Of a stretch of 52,043 bases of DNA, positions 35,552 through 44,347 are shown piece by piece. Below the pieces are notes generated by a model. The model was not told the DNA's origin. It ran no database searches and saw only the letters and a program-made list of their open reading frames with translations. The DNA is taken from positions 50,098-102,140 of the forward strand of contig PHCE01000024.1 in the NCBI GenBank assembly GCA_002840765.1, written 5' to 3'. The translations under genes and the position numbers were made by a program. Numbering within the stretch: the first letter of the stretch is position 1; each line of letters starts with the position of its first letter. This DNA is from Betaproteobacteria bacterium HGW-Betaproteobacteria-7. GTDB taxonomy: Bacteria > Pseudomonadota > Gammaproteobacteria > Burkholderiales > Rhodocyclaceae.

Positions 35552-36886
35552 ATGAACGTTTTGTATCTTTATGATTCGACGCAAACGTACACGAATACGG
35601 TGTATGAGCACATATCCTCTTTTGCGCGTTACTCGAGCCATCAATCTTTTTTCGCCCATCAAGACAAGTTGACGGATTTCAATATTGATCTTTCATCGTT
35701 TGATGCGGTTGGCATTCATTTCTCGATTCGGCTTCCTTTCGACCAGATTGCGCCATCGACCTGTAAAGCACTACAGAAATTCAATGGTCTGAAATTCTTG
35801 TTTATTCAAGATGAGTATGATCACACCCACCGTGCGTGGCATTGGATTAAGACTCTAGGGATAGGCTTGGTTTTTACCGTGGTGCCCGAGCACGGAATCG
35901 CCAGCATTTATCCGCCCGAGGAGTTTCCAAATACTCGGTTTGTAAGCAACCTCACCGGGTACGTGCCTGACGCCTTGGTTGCTTCCGAGCATTTGGAACC
36001 GCCGTCTCGCCGGTCCTTGGTTGTCGGCTACAGAGGGCGGCCCCTGCCGATTCGCTACGGCAAGCTCGGCCAAGAAAAAATTGAAATTGGTCGGCAGTTC
36101 AAGTCATTCTGCGATGACCGCAAGATTCGTTGCGACATCGCGTGGACGGAGGAGGAGCGAATCTATGGCTCTCGCTGGTATGACTTCATGGTGTCCTGCC
36201 GTGCGATGCTGGGTTCCGAAAGTGGCAGCAACGTATTCGATTGGGATGGTTCTCTGGTTGGGAGAATTGCGCGCTACTGTGCAACGAACAAGGCAGTTGG
36301 CAGCGCTGCAATCTACGAAAGATTTGTTCGTTCTGAAGAAATTGACGGCGTGATGAATCAAGTGTCTCCACGAATATTCGAAGCAATCGCGGCGAAGACT
36401 GTCTTGGTACTCTATGAAGGTGCTTATTCAGGAGTCGTGAAGGCAGGGGAGCACTTTATTCCGGTCAAGAAGGATGGCAGTAATCTGCCGCATGTCATAT
36501 GCATGCTCGAAGACGGTCCGTATGTAGACGCCATGGCTGAGAGAGCGTATCGCGATGTGATTGCCTCTGGGCAGTATTCATATCGCACATTTGTCGAAAT
36601 GGTCGATGTAGAGATTATTCGTGGTTCTGATCGCCTTCGTCATCACACGCTGTCGCCGCAGGAAACTAGTGTTGCACCAAATGGTGCATCCTGGTCATGC
36701 ACGTCGATTACGGCAATCCCGATGAGGGCGGAGCCACCAGCCGCCCAAAAGCTGCCGGCAACGGGGCTTAAGTCTAGAACTAAGGACTGGGCAAAGAAAA
36801 CGGCGTATGACTTGTGGGGCCGCTTACCGGAGCCGCATCGAGCTGTCTTGAAGCCGCGCCTCAAGAAACTGTTGAAACGGGGATAA
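35552..36886 (+). CDS. CgeB/GT-B-like protein A (paralogue of 38790 gene)
   Basis: A 444-residue protein I do not recognise by name. The N-terminal half has KFLFIQDEYD, LVFTVVPEHG and SIYPPEEFPNTR. The middle has VVGYRGRPLPIRYGKLGQEKIEIG and MLGSESGSNVFDWDG. The C-terminal half has VSPRIFEAIAAKTVLVLYEGAYSGVV followed by KAGEHFIPVKKDGSN, which is the layout of the C-terminal domain of CgeB-like (group 1) glycosyltransferases. All of these segments recur in the protein at 38790, so the two are paralogues. The last 80 residues are Pro/Ala/Lys-rich. A glycosyltransferase is the likely function. It begins 18 bases after the methyltransferase stop and is followed after six bases by an amidotransferase gene. 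Confidence 0.65.
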   Translation: MNVLYLYDSTQTYTNTVYEHISSFARYSSHQSFFAHQDKLTDFNIDLSSFDAVGIHFSIRLPFDQIAPSTCKALQKFNGLKFLFIQDEYDHTHRAWHWIKTLGIGLVFTVVPEHGIASIYPPEEFPNTRFVSNLTGYVPDALVASEHLEPPSRRSLVVGYRGRPLPIRYGKLGQEKIEIGRQFKSFCDDRKIRCDIAWTEEERIYGSRWYDFMVSCRAMLGSESGSNVFDWDGSLVGRIARYCATNKAVGSAAIYERFVRSEEIDGVMNQVSPRIFEAIAAKTVLVLYEGAYSGVVKAGEHFIPVKKDGSNLPHVICMLEDGPYVDAMAERAYRDVIASGQYSYRTFVEMVDVEIIRGSDRLRHHTLSPQETSVAPNGASWSCTSITAIPMRAEPPAAQKLPATGLKSRTKDWAKKTAYDLWGRLPEPHRAVLKPRLKKLLKRG

Positions 36887-36892
36887 GGACAT

Positions 36893-38785
36893 ATGTGCGG
36901 AATTTTTGGTTTTCTTTGTCCCGGTGAGCGCGCCCGGGATGTTGCAACTGCTGACCTTGAAAAGGGAATGGCGCTTATATCGCACCGGGGCCCTGATGGC
37001 GCAGGCCAGTGGTTATCGTCGCGAGCCGAAGTCGGGTTAGGTCATGTCCGGCTTTCAATCATTGATGTCGAGACCGGTGCTCAGCCGATGCTTAGCGACG
37101 ATGGTCGTTATACGATCGTTTACAACGGAGAAATCTACAACTATATCGAGCTTCGCGAAGAACTCGGGGGCGAGTCGTTCAGAACTCATTCGGATACGGA
37201 GGTAATTCTCCGTGCATATCAACGGTGGGGGCCTGCGTGTCTGGATCGGTTACGCGGGATGTTCGCCATCGCTATCTGGGATGCCATCGACAATAAGCTA
37301 TTCCTAGCGAGGGATCGCTTTGGCATTAAGCCGTTGTATTGGGCCAAAACTTCGAGAGGGCTTTATTTTGCCTCTGAGATGAAGGCGCTGCGGCCATTTT
37401 TAGATGACCGCAAAGTCGACAACGCTGCGCTTTCCGATTATTTCACCTTCCAATTTTGTCTGGGCGAGAAGACTCTAATGGCCGGCATTGCGCAATTGCC
37501 GGCGGCACACTATGCGAGTTTGACCCCCGGGCAGGTGGTGCATCCGGTCCGATATTGGGACGTTCAATACAATATCGACTACAGTCATACAGAGCTATGG
37601 TTTGCTGAACGCTTACGCGAGCTGCTTGAGGATTCGGTCCGGATGCATCTTCGGGCCGATGTCGAAGTCGGGAGCTATGTCAGTGGCGGTGTTGATTCCA
37701 GTCTCCTTGCGGCCATGGCCCGAGGCGTGCGACCGGATGGTTCATTCCAGGCTTTCAACGGCCGTTTTTCCGATGGGCTCGATTTCGACGAATCCCGTTA
37801 CGCACAGGCATTGGCTGACGAACAAGGCATGCAACTGCATGTTGCCGATATCGACGAGCAGGATTTTGTTGATCACATTGCCAAAGTGATCTGGCACCTG
37901 GATCAGCCGACTGCTGGTCCGGGAGCATTTCCGCAGTACATGGTTTCCAAAAGGGCGGGCAAGAGCATTAAGGTCGTGCTTGGTGGTCAGGGGGGTGATG
38001 AGATTTTCGGCGGTTATGCCCGCTATCTGGTCGCTTACTTTGAACAGTGCATCAAAGGCGCCATTGAGGGAACACTACACAATGGCAATTACCTAGTTAC
38101 CTACGAATCGATCATTCCAAGTCTCGAAACGCTAAGGCAGTATAAGCCGATGTTGAGGGAGTTCTGGGCCAGTGGGTTGTTCGGGGAGCGTGACGAGCGC
38201 TACTGGAGACTTGTCAATCGGGCGAATACCTTCGCTGGCATCCTGACGCCAGAGGCGCTGGATCAGCGCGAGACGTTTGAGGAATTCAAGAATATTTTCC
38301 GGGGGGACAATGTTGGCAAAGGCTCGTACTTTGACGCGATGACCCACTTCGATTTCAAAACCTTGTTGCCTGCATTGCTTCAGGTTGAGGACCGAATGAG
38401 CATGGCGCATGGGGTGGAGGCACGCGTGCCGTTTCTGGATCACCCTCTGGTCGAGTTTGCGGCTACGATTCCGGCCGACGTAAAATTCAAAAATGGCGAA
38501 TTGAAACGCTTGCTCAAGGCAGTTTTCGCGAGTCGATTGCCCCAAACGATCAGAGATCGGAAGGACAAGATGGGATTCCCGGTTCCGTTGAATCTCTGGC
38601 TTAAACGTGGGGGCAAGGCGCGTGACCTGATCGGCGACATGTTGGGATCGGAACAGGCGCGCTCACGTCCCTATTTGAACGCAGGTATGTCGATTGATGC
38701 TGTCCTCGATTCACAGAGTGTTTATGGTCGAAACCTGTGGGCACTGCTTAGCCTCGAGCTTTGGCATCGACAGTTCGTAGATTAG
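36893..38785 (+). CDS. asnB: AsnB-like glutamine amidotransferase 2
   Basis: A 630-residue class II amidotransferase/asparagine synthetase. MCGIFGFL supplies Cys2; SHRGPDGAGQW and YNGEIYNYIELREEL are the glutaminase motifs. The PP-loop is SYVSGGVDSSLLAAM and is followed by LGGQGGDEIFGGYARYLV and EDRMSMAHGVEARVPFLDHPL. All catalytic positions look intact. It is closer by eye to amidotransferase 1 (shared YFTFQ, EDK/RLSMAHG and VPFLD contexts) than to amidotransferase 3. Its direct partner is the glycosyltransferase-like gene six bases upstream. The likely product is an amidated uronic acid; free asparagine synthesis cannot be excluded. Confidence 0.87.
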   Translation: MCGIFGFLCPGERARDVATADLEKGMALISHRGPDGAGQWLSSRAEVGLGHVRLSIIDVETGAQPMLSDDGRYTIVYNGEIYNYIELREELGGESFRTHSDTEVILRAYQRWGPACLDRLRGMFAIAIWDAIDNKLFLARDRFGIKPLYWAKTSRGLYFASEMKALRPFLDDRKVDNAALSDYFTFQFCLGEKTLMAGIAQLPAAHYASLTPGQVVHPVRYWDVQYNIDYSHTELWFAERLRELLEDSVRMHLRADVEVGSYVSGGVDSSLLAAMARGVRPDGSFQAFNGRFSDGLDFDESRYAQALADEQGMQLHVADIDEQDFVDHIAKVIWHLDQPTAGPGAFPQYMVSKRAGKSIKVVLGGQGGDEIFGGYARYLVAYFEQCIKGAIEGTLHNGNYLVTYESIIPSLETLRQYKPMLREFWASGLFGERDERYWRLVNRANTFAGILTPEALDQRETFEEFKNIFRGDNVGKGSYFDAMTHFDFKTLLPALLQVEDRMSMAHGVEARVPFLDHPLVEFAATIPADVKFKNGELKRLLKAVFASRLPQTIRDRKDKMGFPVPLNLWLKRGGKARDLIGDMLGSEQARSRPYLNAGMSIDAVLDSQSVYGRNLWALLSLELWHRQFVD

Positions 38786-38789
38786 TCGC

Positions 38790-40082
38790 ATGGATCGTTT
38801 AAATATCCTTGTCCTGCATTGTCTGGGTAATCCGGCATTAGCACCGGCGTTTCTGAATCATCATGTCTTTGCGTTGCGCAGGAACTGTCCTGGGCACAAC
38901 TACCTTTATCATGATGCAACGTTGGCGCTACCTGCGTATGTGGCAGAGCAGCATTTTGATGCGATTGTCCTTGATGTCAGTTTCCTGACCGCCCGTTGGG
39001 TTGGTTCGGATTTTTTTGAGGCAAGGAAAAGTACTTATGCATTTGTCCGGGATTCATCGGCAGTAAAGATTGCATTTCCTCAAGATGAGTACGACTGCAA
39101 CGAACTGCTCGATGAATGGATGTGTGACTGGCGAGTGGATGTTGTTTTTTCCGTGATTTCCTCCGGTTGGGATGTTCTGTATCCCCGTTATCACAAGCTT
39201 GGCGATATTCGGCTGGGCTACACAGGGTATATCGACGAAACTCTCCTTGACAGGCCCATCAAGCCCTTTGCCAGACGACCCATCGACATCGGATACCGCG
39301 CTAAAAAACTCCCGCCTTATTTCGGTCGGATCGGTGAAACGAAATGGACGGTCGGTCGCGATGTTGCCTTGCAGGCTCACCGTGCGGGATTGAAGGTCGA
39401 TATCGAACTGGGGGATGCCGGGACCTTGCTGGGCGATGCCTGGCTTGATTTCATCGGTAATTCGAAGTTTACGCTTGGTGCGAATAGCGGAAGCAGTTTG
39501 CTGGATCCCAAGGGCGATATTCAGAGGAGCGTACGTTCGTATCTGGCCGATTATCCCGAGGCGTCGTTTGACGAGGTTGAAGCGGCCTGCTTTCCGGCCA
39601 TGGAGGGGCGATACAGCTTTACTGCAATTTCTCCCAGGGTTCTTGAGGCCGCTTTGCTGAACAGTGCGCAGATATTAGTCGATGGCGAATACAGCGGCAT
39701 TGTGAAGGCTGGTGAGCATTTCATTCCAATTCGTCCTGATGCGAGCAATTTTTCTGAGGTGCTCGCTGCGATGTCTGACGTACAGGCAATGGAGCGAATG
39801 ACTGCCCGTTGCCGGGAAGCCATCCTGAGTGTCGAGGCTTTGCGCTATAGCAACAAGGCCAGGATGATCCTAGACCTGGTCGGCGACCTGGCTTCCCGGA
39901 AAAAGTCGGGGGCTGATCCCGAAAAGATCGAGAAAGTCATTTCGCGCTATATCGAGGAAATGCAGCCAAGATACAAGGCGCATTGGCGCCGCCAGTATTT
40001 TCGGGAGAAAGTTGCCAGAGCAGTCGCGCCTTATCCAGTGCTTTACCAGGCCCTGCGTTCAGCAGCCCGGATTCTTCGTTAG
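38790..40082 (+). CDS. CgeB/GT-B-like protein B (paralogue of 35552 gene)
   Basis: A 430-residue paralogue of the protein at 35552. Corresponding segments are KIAFPQDEYD, DVVFSVISSGWDVLYP, IDIGYRAKKLPPYFGRIGETKWTVG, LGANSGSSLLDPKG, ISPRVLEAALLNSAQILVDGEYSGIV and KAGEHFIPIRPDASN. The N-terminal 40 residues differ strongly between the two. The conserved E-S-G-like elements around GEYSGIVKAGEHF resemble the acceptor/donor site region of GT-B enzymes. It starts four bases after the second amidotransferase gene and is itself followed after 15 bases by the third. No named family could be assigned from sequence alone. Confidence 0.65.
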   Translation: MDRLNILVLHCLGNPALAPAFLNHHVFALRRNCPGHNYLYHDATLALPAYVAEQHFDAIVLDVSFLTARWVGSDFFEARKSTYAFVRDSSAVKIAFPQDEYDCNELLDEWMCDWRVDVVFSVISSGWDVLYPRYHKLGDIRLGYTGYIDETLLDRPIKPFARRPIDIGYRAKKLPPYFGRIGETKWTVGRDVALQAHRAGLKVDIELGDAGTLLGDAWLDFIGNSKFTLGANSGSSLLDPKGDIQRSVRSYLADYPEASFDEVEAACFPAMEGRYSFTAISPRVLEAALLNSAQILVDGEYSGIVKAGEHFIPIRPDASNFSEVLAAMSDVQAMERMTARCREAILSVEALRYSNKARMILDLVGDLASRKKSGADPEKIEKVISRYIEEMQPRYKAHWRRQYFREKVARAVAPYPVLYQALRSAARILR

Positions 40083-40097
40083 GATCGATCAGCGGAA

Positions 40098-41984
40098 ATG
40101 TGCGGAATATTGGGCGGAGTGTGGCAGCGTGGCTTCTCTGTGACTGCCCCACGATTCGAGGAAGCCATTGAGGCTTTGCGTTTTCGTGGGCCGGATGACA
40201 GCGGCGTGGAGCGTATGGAATGCGCGGCGTCATGGGTGGCGCTTGGCCATACGCGGTTGTCGATCATCGATCTGACATCGGCGGGTCATCAGCCGATGTC
40301 GTCGGCTGATGGTCGCCATTCGATCGTATTCAATGGCGAGATCTACAATTACCTTGAGTTGCGCAGGGAGTTGACGGGCTTGGGTCATGCCTTTTCGTCC
40401 AATTCCGATTCCGAAGTGTTGCTCGCCGCGTGGCGGCAGTGGGGGCGCGAATGTCTGCCTCGGCTGCTTGGGATGTTTGCCTTCGTCGTTCTTGACCGTG
40501 AGTCATGCAAACTGACTTGCGTCCGTGATGCATTCGGAATCAAGCCGTTTTTCTATGCCCGGGAAGATGGGCGCTTCCTGTTTGCTTCCGAGATTCCAGC
40601 GATTAAGGCACTCAAACAGGAAAAAGTAGAACTGGACTGGCAGCGTGCCTACGACTATCTGGTGCATGGTGACTACGACAGTGGAGAGAGAAGTTTTCTG
40701 AGTGGGGTTTTTCACCTGCTGCCGGGGCATCTGCTGGACGTCAGTCTGACTGACGGTGCGGTTTCGGAGCCATTGCAGTGGTGGACACCATCCATTCAGG
40801 AGCGTACGGATCTCAGCTTTGATCAGGCTGCCGATTTGGTAAGGGAGCGTTTCCTGGCGAACATTCGTCTCCATCTGCGTAGCGATGTTCCTCTTGGTGC
40901 CGCTCTCTCTGGCGGCATCGATTCGTCGGCTGTTGTATGCGCGATGCGCGTTGTAGAACCCGACTTGCCGATCAACACGTTCAGCTACATCGCCCAAGGC
41001 AGTTCAGTGTCGGAGGAGGTGTGGGTCGACCGGGTCAACAGGCACGTCAGAGCTATCCCGCACAAGGTTGTAGTCAATGCGAACGAGCTTGCGGCGGATC
41101 TGGATGAAATGATCCGGGTTCAGGGTGAGCCTTTCGGCAGTACCAGCATCTACGCGCAATATCGCGTTTTCCAGTTGGCACGCGAACATGGGGTCACGGT
41201 GACCCTTGATGGCCAAGGGGCAGATGAGATGCTTGCTGGCTATAACGGTTACCCGGGCCAGCGGATCCGCAGTCTGCTCGAGAAGGGGCGGGTGGCGGAG
41301 GCTTGGAATTTCCTCAGCGAATGGGCGAAGTGGCCCGGCCGGACCAGATTTGCGGGGGCCAAGCGTGCGGTGGCGGAAATGACGCAGGGGCATTTGTATG
41401 ATGCGTTGCGTCGGCTGAATGGCATGCAGAATCTGCCGCCTTGGATCAACGCCGATGCGCTGGAGGAGCGCGGCATCATTCGCCGTTACCCACGTCAGCG
41501 CTCGAATGCAAACGAGGTCGAGCGGCGCGTTGTAGCGGAGCTGGCGCTTTCGCTGACCCAGCGTGGCTTGCCGGCGCTTCTGCGTCATGGAGACAGGAAC
41601 TCGATGCGCTTCTCGGTCGAGAGCCGGGTACCGTTCTTGACGCTCGACATGGTCGAGTTGCTTTTGTCGTTGCCAGAATCCTATTTAATTTCTGGCAGAG
41701 GGGAAACCAAGTCCGTGTTCCGGGCTGCGATGCGGGGAATCGTGCCCGACGATGTGCTTGATCGTCGTGACAAGATCGGCTTCGCCACGCCGGAGCAGGA
41801 GTGGTTGGTGTCCATGGCTGATACCGTACGAGGGTGGCTCAGGGAGGATCTCGGCTTGCCATTCTTCAATCAGCAGGAAGTGGTGAAAGCGTTTGACAGG
41901 ATCGTGTCAGGTAAGCAGGCATTTTCCTGGCAGGTTTGGCGCTGGATCAATTTTTCGCGCTGGTATGCAAGCTTTGTTGCCTGA
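40098..41984 (+). CDS. asnB: AsnB-like glutamine amidotransferase 3 (divergent)
   Basis: A 628-residue class II amidotransferase/asparagine synthetase. MCGILGGVW with Cys2, FRGPDDSGVERM, ALGHTRLSIIDLT, FNGEIYNYLELRREL and the PP-loop AALSGGIDSSAVV are present. LDGQGADEMLAGYNGYPG replaces the GGQGGDEIFGGY of the other two. GDRNSMRFSVESRVPFL replaces EDRMSMAHG. That makes it a different subfamily, perhaps the type found in WbpS-like and lasso or polysaccharide amidotransferases. Residues needed for ammonia channelling and ATP binding appear intact. It follows the glycosyltransferase-like gene B and is followed after three bases by a GT4 gene. Confidence 0.85.
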   Translation: MCGILGGVWQRGFSVTAPRFEEAIEALRFRGPDDSGVERMECAASWVALGHTRLSIIDLTSAGHQPMSSADGRHSIVFNGEIYNYLELRRELTGLGHAFSSNSDSEVLLAAWRQWGRECLPRLLGMFAFVVLDRESCKLTCVRDAFGIKPFFYAREDGRFLFASEIPAIKALKQEKVELDWQRAYDYLVHGDYDSGERSFLSGVFHLLPGHLLDVSLTDGAVSEPLQWWTPSIQERTDLSFDQAADLVRERFLANIRLHLRSDVPLGAALSGGIDSSAVVCAMRVVEPDLPINTFSYIAQGSSVSEEVWVDRVNRHVRAIPHKVVVNANELAADLDEMIRVQGEPFGSTSIYAQYRVFQLAREHGVTVTLDGQGADEMLAGYNGYPGQRIRSLLEKGRVAEAWNFLSEWAKWPGRTRFAGAKRAVAEMTQGHLYDALRRLNGMQNLPPWINADALEERGIIRRYPRQRSNANEVERRVVAELALSLTQRGLPALLRHGDRNSMRFSVESRVPFLTLDMVELLLSLPESYLISGRGETKSVFRAAMRGIVPDDVLDRRDKIGFATPEQEWLVSMADTVRGWLREDLGLPFFNQQEVVKAFDRIVSGKQAFSWQVWRWINFSRWYASFVA

Positions 41985-41987
41985 TTG

Positions 41988-43151
41988 ATGGAGTTCTCCC
42001 GCGTGCAAAAAGTCCTGATCATTTCCTTTTCCGTGATTCACAGCGATCCCCGTGTCATGCGGCAGATACGCTTGCTGGAGAACCGGTTTCACATAACGGT
42101 GGCTGGCTTTGGGCGCAAGCCCGATGCTGCGGTCGAATTCATCGATCTGACGCGTCCTTTGACCTCGCGGATGACCAAAGTTTGGTGGGGCGTGAAGTTG
42201 TTGCTGGGCTTCTTCGAGAGTTATTACTGGAATCGGGACGAGGTGCGTTCGGCCCAGGACAAGATCAAGCCGCAGGCTTTTGATTTGATCATTGCCAACG
42301 ATATTGCGGCACTCCCGTTGGCATTGCGCCTTGCCGCAGGGCGGCCGGTTCTGATGGATGCGCACGAATATTCGCCGCGTGAATTCGACGACAAGTGGAT
42401 GTGGCGAATCCTGTTTGGGCGTTACCACCATGACCTGTGTCGTCGTTATCTGCCCAAGGCCTCGGGAATGCTCACCGTGTGCCGAGGCATCGCCGATGAG
42501 TACGCCCGGCACTACGGTGTCGCCCCGGAGGTGGTTCACAACGCGCCACTCGATCAGAAATTGGTGCCGTCGCCGGTTCAAACCGGTCGAATCCGCCTCA
42601 TTCATCATGGTGCAGCGATTCGCTCGCGCCACCTCGAAACGATGATCGACGTGATGAAACACTTGGACGGGCGCTTCACGCTCGACTTTATGCTGGTTGA
42701 GAGTGACGCGGCCTACATGAGCGATCTTCGACGGAAGGCAGCGCCGGATCAACGGATACGCTTTATTCCGGCCGTTCCGATGAGCGATATCTGCGGAACG
42801 TTGAATGGCTACGACATGGGGATTTATCTCCTGCCCCCGGTCAATTTCAACCATGAGCATGCCTTGCCGAACAAGTTTTTCGAGTTCATTCAGGCACGGC
42901 TGGCTGTCGCGATCGGGCCTTCCCCCGAAATGGTGAGGATCGTCAAAGCCTTCGATTGTGGTGTCGTCGCCGATTCGTTCAAGCCTGAGGATTTGGCGGG
43001 TGTTATCAGCGCTGTATCCGAGAGCACGTTGATTCGTTACAAGTCGGCTGCCGATGTGGCGGCCGCCGAGGTTAATTACGAAACGGGGGGCAGGGTGCTG
43101 CTCCAGTCCGTCGAGCGCTTACTTACACAAGCACAGCATTCGACGCGATGA
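41988..43151 (+). CDS. glycosyltransferase family 4
   Basis: A 387-residue GT-B glycosyltransferase. VLIISFSVIHSDPRVMRQIRLL is the N-terminal GT4 pattern, then FDLIIANDIAALPLALRL and VLMDAHEYSPREF. The C-domain has RLIHHGAAIRSRHLETMIDVM and HALPNKFFEFIQARLAVAIGPSPEMVRIV, where NKFFEFI supplies the donor-site Glu. The frame opens with TTG at 41985, but the ATG at 41988 is preferred. It overlaps the next gene by four bases. Confidence 0.85.
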   Translation: MEFSRVQKVLIISFSVIHSDPRVMRQIRLLENRFHITVAGFGRKPDAAVEFIDLTRPLTSRMTKVWWGVKLLLGFFESYYWNRDEVRSAQDKIKPQAFDLIIANDIAALPLALRLAAGRPVLMDAHEYSPREFDDKWMWRILFGRYHHDLCRRYLPKASGMLTVCRGIADEYARHYGVAPEVVHNAPLDQKLVPSPVQTGRIRLIHHGAAIRSRHLETMIDVMKHLDGRFTLDFMLVESDAAYMSDLRRKAAPDQRIRFIPAVPMSDICGTLNGYDMGIYLLPPVNFNHEHALPNKFFEFIQARLAVAIGPSPEMVRIVKAFDCGVVADSFKPEDLAGVISAVSESTLIRYKSAADVAAAEVNYETGGRVLLQSVERLLTQAQHSTR

Positions 43152-44344
43152 AAATACTGTATCTGCACCCGGCCGGTACTTTCGGCGGTGCCTCCAAGAG
43201 CCTGATTGAGCTTTTCAGCCTGTTGCGGGTGGCCGGGGTCGTCGGGACCGTATTGACGCCAGCGGGAAGTGCGGCAAATGCATTTGCCGCTGCAGGCATG
43301 TCGCTTATAACGGTCAAGGGCTTGAGCCAGTTCGATAACACGCGCTACGGCTACTACCGAAAGGTGCGCTGGCTGATATTGCTTCGCGAGCTGCTCTTGC
43401 TACCGTTTTCGCTGTTCGCACTATGGCGTTTGCGCCGCGAGACGTTTGATCTCATTCATGTAAACGAAGTGACCTTGCTACCTTTGGGCGTGGTCGCCAA
43501 GTGGTTGCTGCGCGTGCCGCTGGTGGTGCACGTGCGTTCACTGCAACGCAAGCCGGGAGTCGATCTGCGCACTCGTTGGATAAATGCCCTGCTGCGCCGG
43601 CATGCCAATGCAGTGGTTGCCATTGATCATACGGTGGCGGCCACGCTTGAGGCGGATCTGCCGCTGAGCATCATTCATAACGGCCTGAAGGTGGCTGGCC
43701 ATGTGCCGCAGGTGCGTCCGACGTCTGGCGACGGCGTGGTCAAAGTGGGGTTCCTTGGCGTATTGATTCCGCTCAAGGGAATCTTCGAATTGCTCAAGGC
43801 AATGCATATCCTCAAGACGCGTGGGGTGCGAATCCAGTGCCTGATTGCTGGTGAGAACGCGCGCGAGGTGTCCGGCTTCAAAGCGTGGGTGTTGAAGAAG
43901 TTTGGCTTTGCGCGTGATGTGCGCGCGGAACTTGAGGCGCTGATCCGGCGCGATGACCTTGAGGAGCAAGTGAAACTGCTCGGCTTCGTGAGCGATGTGC
44001 GCGAGCTTTATCCGCAATTGGATATTCTCTGCTTCCCGTCGCATTTGGACGCGGCCGGAAGACCTGTTTTCGAGGCCGCGTTCTACTCCATCCCAAGCGT
44101 CGTGGCGGTGACCGATCCGATGCCAGATGCGCTGGTTCACGAAGTCACAGGGCTGGCTGTGCCGACGCCGGATCCATCGCTGATCGCCGACGCTCTGCAG
44201 CGTCTTGCCGAGGATTCAGAGTTTCGTCACCAACTTGGGCGCCAGGCCAAGATATGGGCGGAGGAAAACTTCGCGTTCGAGGCCAATGCCGCGCGCATGC
44301 TCAATCTGTATCAGGACGTCCTTGCGTCAAAGGAGAGTCGCTGA
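43148..44344 (+). CDS. glycosyltransferase family 4
   Basis: A 398-residue GT4 enzyme. LYLHPAGTFGGASKSLIELFSLLR is the glycine-rich N-terminal loop, then FDLIHVNEVTLLPLGVVAKWL and VVHVRSLQ. The C-domain has VGFLGVLIPLKGIFELLKAM, VKLLGFVSDVRELYPQLDILCFPSHLDAAGRPVFEAAFYSIPSVV (split over helices), with the E-x7-E site in GRPVFEAAFYSIPS. The protein is cytoplasmic and membrane-associated in most relatives. Donor unknown. Confidence 0.88.
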   Translation: MKILYLHPAGTFGGASKSLIELFSLLRVAGVVGTVLTPAGSAANAFAAAGMSLITVKGLSQFDNTRYGYYRKVRWLILLRELLLLPFSLFALWRLRRETFDLIHVNEVTLLPLGVVAKWLLRVPLVVHVRSLQRKPGVDLRTRWINALLRRHANAVVAIDHTVAATLEADLPLSIIHNGLKVAGHVPQVRPTSGDGVVKVGFLGVLIPLKGIFELLKAMHILKTRGVRIQCLIAGENAREVSGFKAWVLKKFGFARDVRAELEALIRRDDLEEQVKLLGFVSDVRELYPQLDILCFPSHLDAAGRPVFEAAFYSIPSVVAVTDPMPDALVHEVTGLAVPTPDPSLIADALQRLAEDSEFRHQLGRQAKIWAEENFAFEANAARMLNLYQDVLASKESR

Positions 44345-44347
44345 GTC

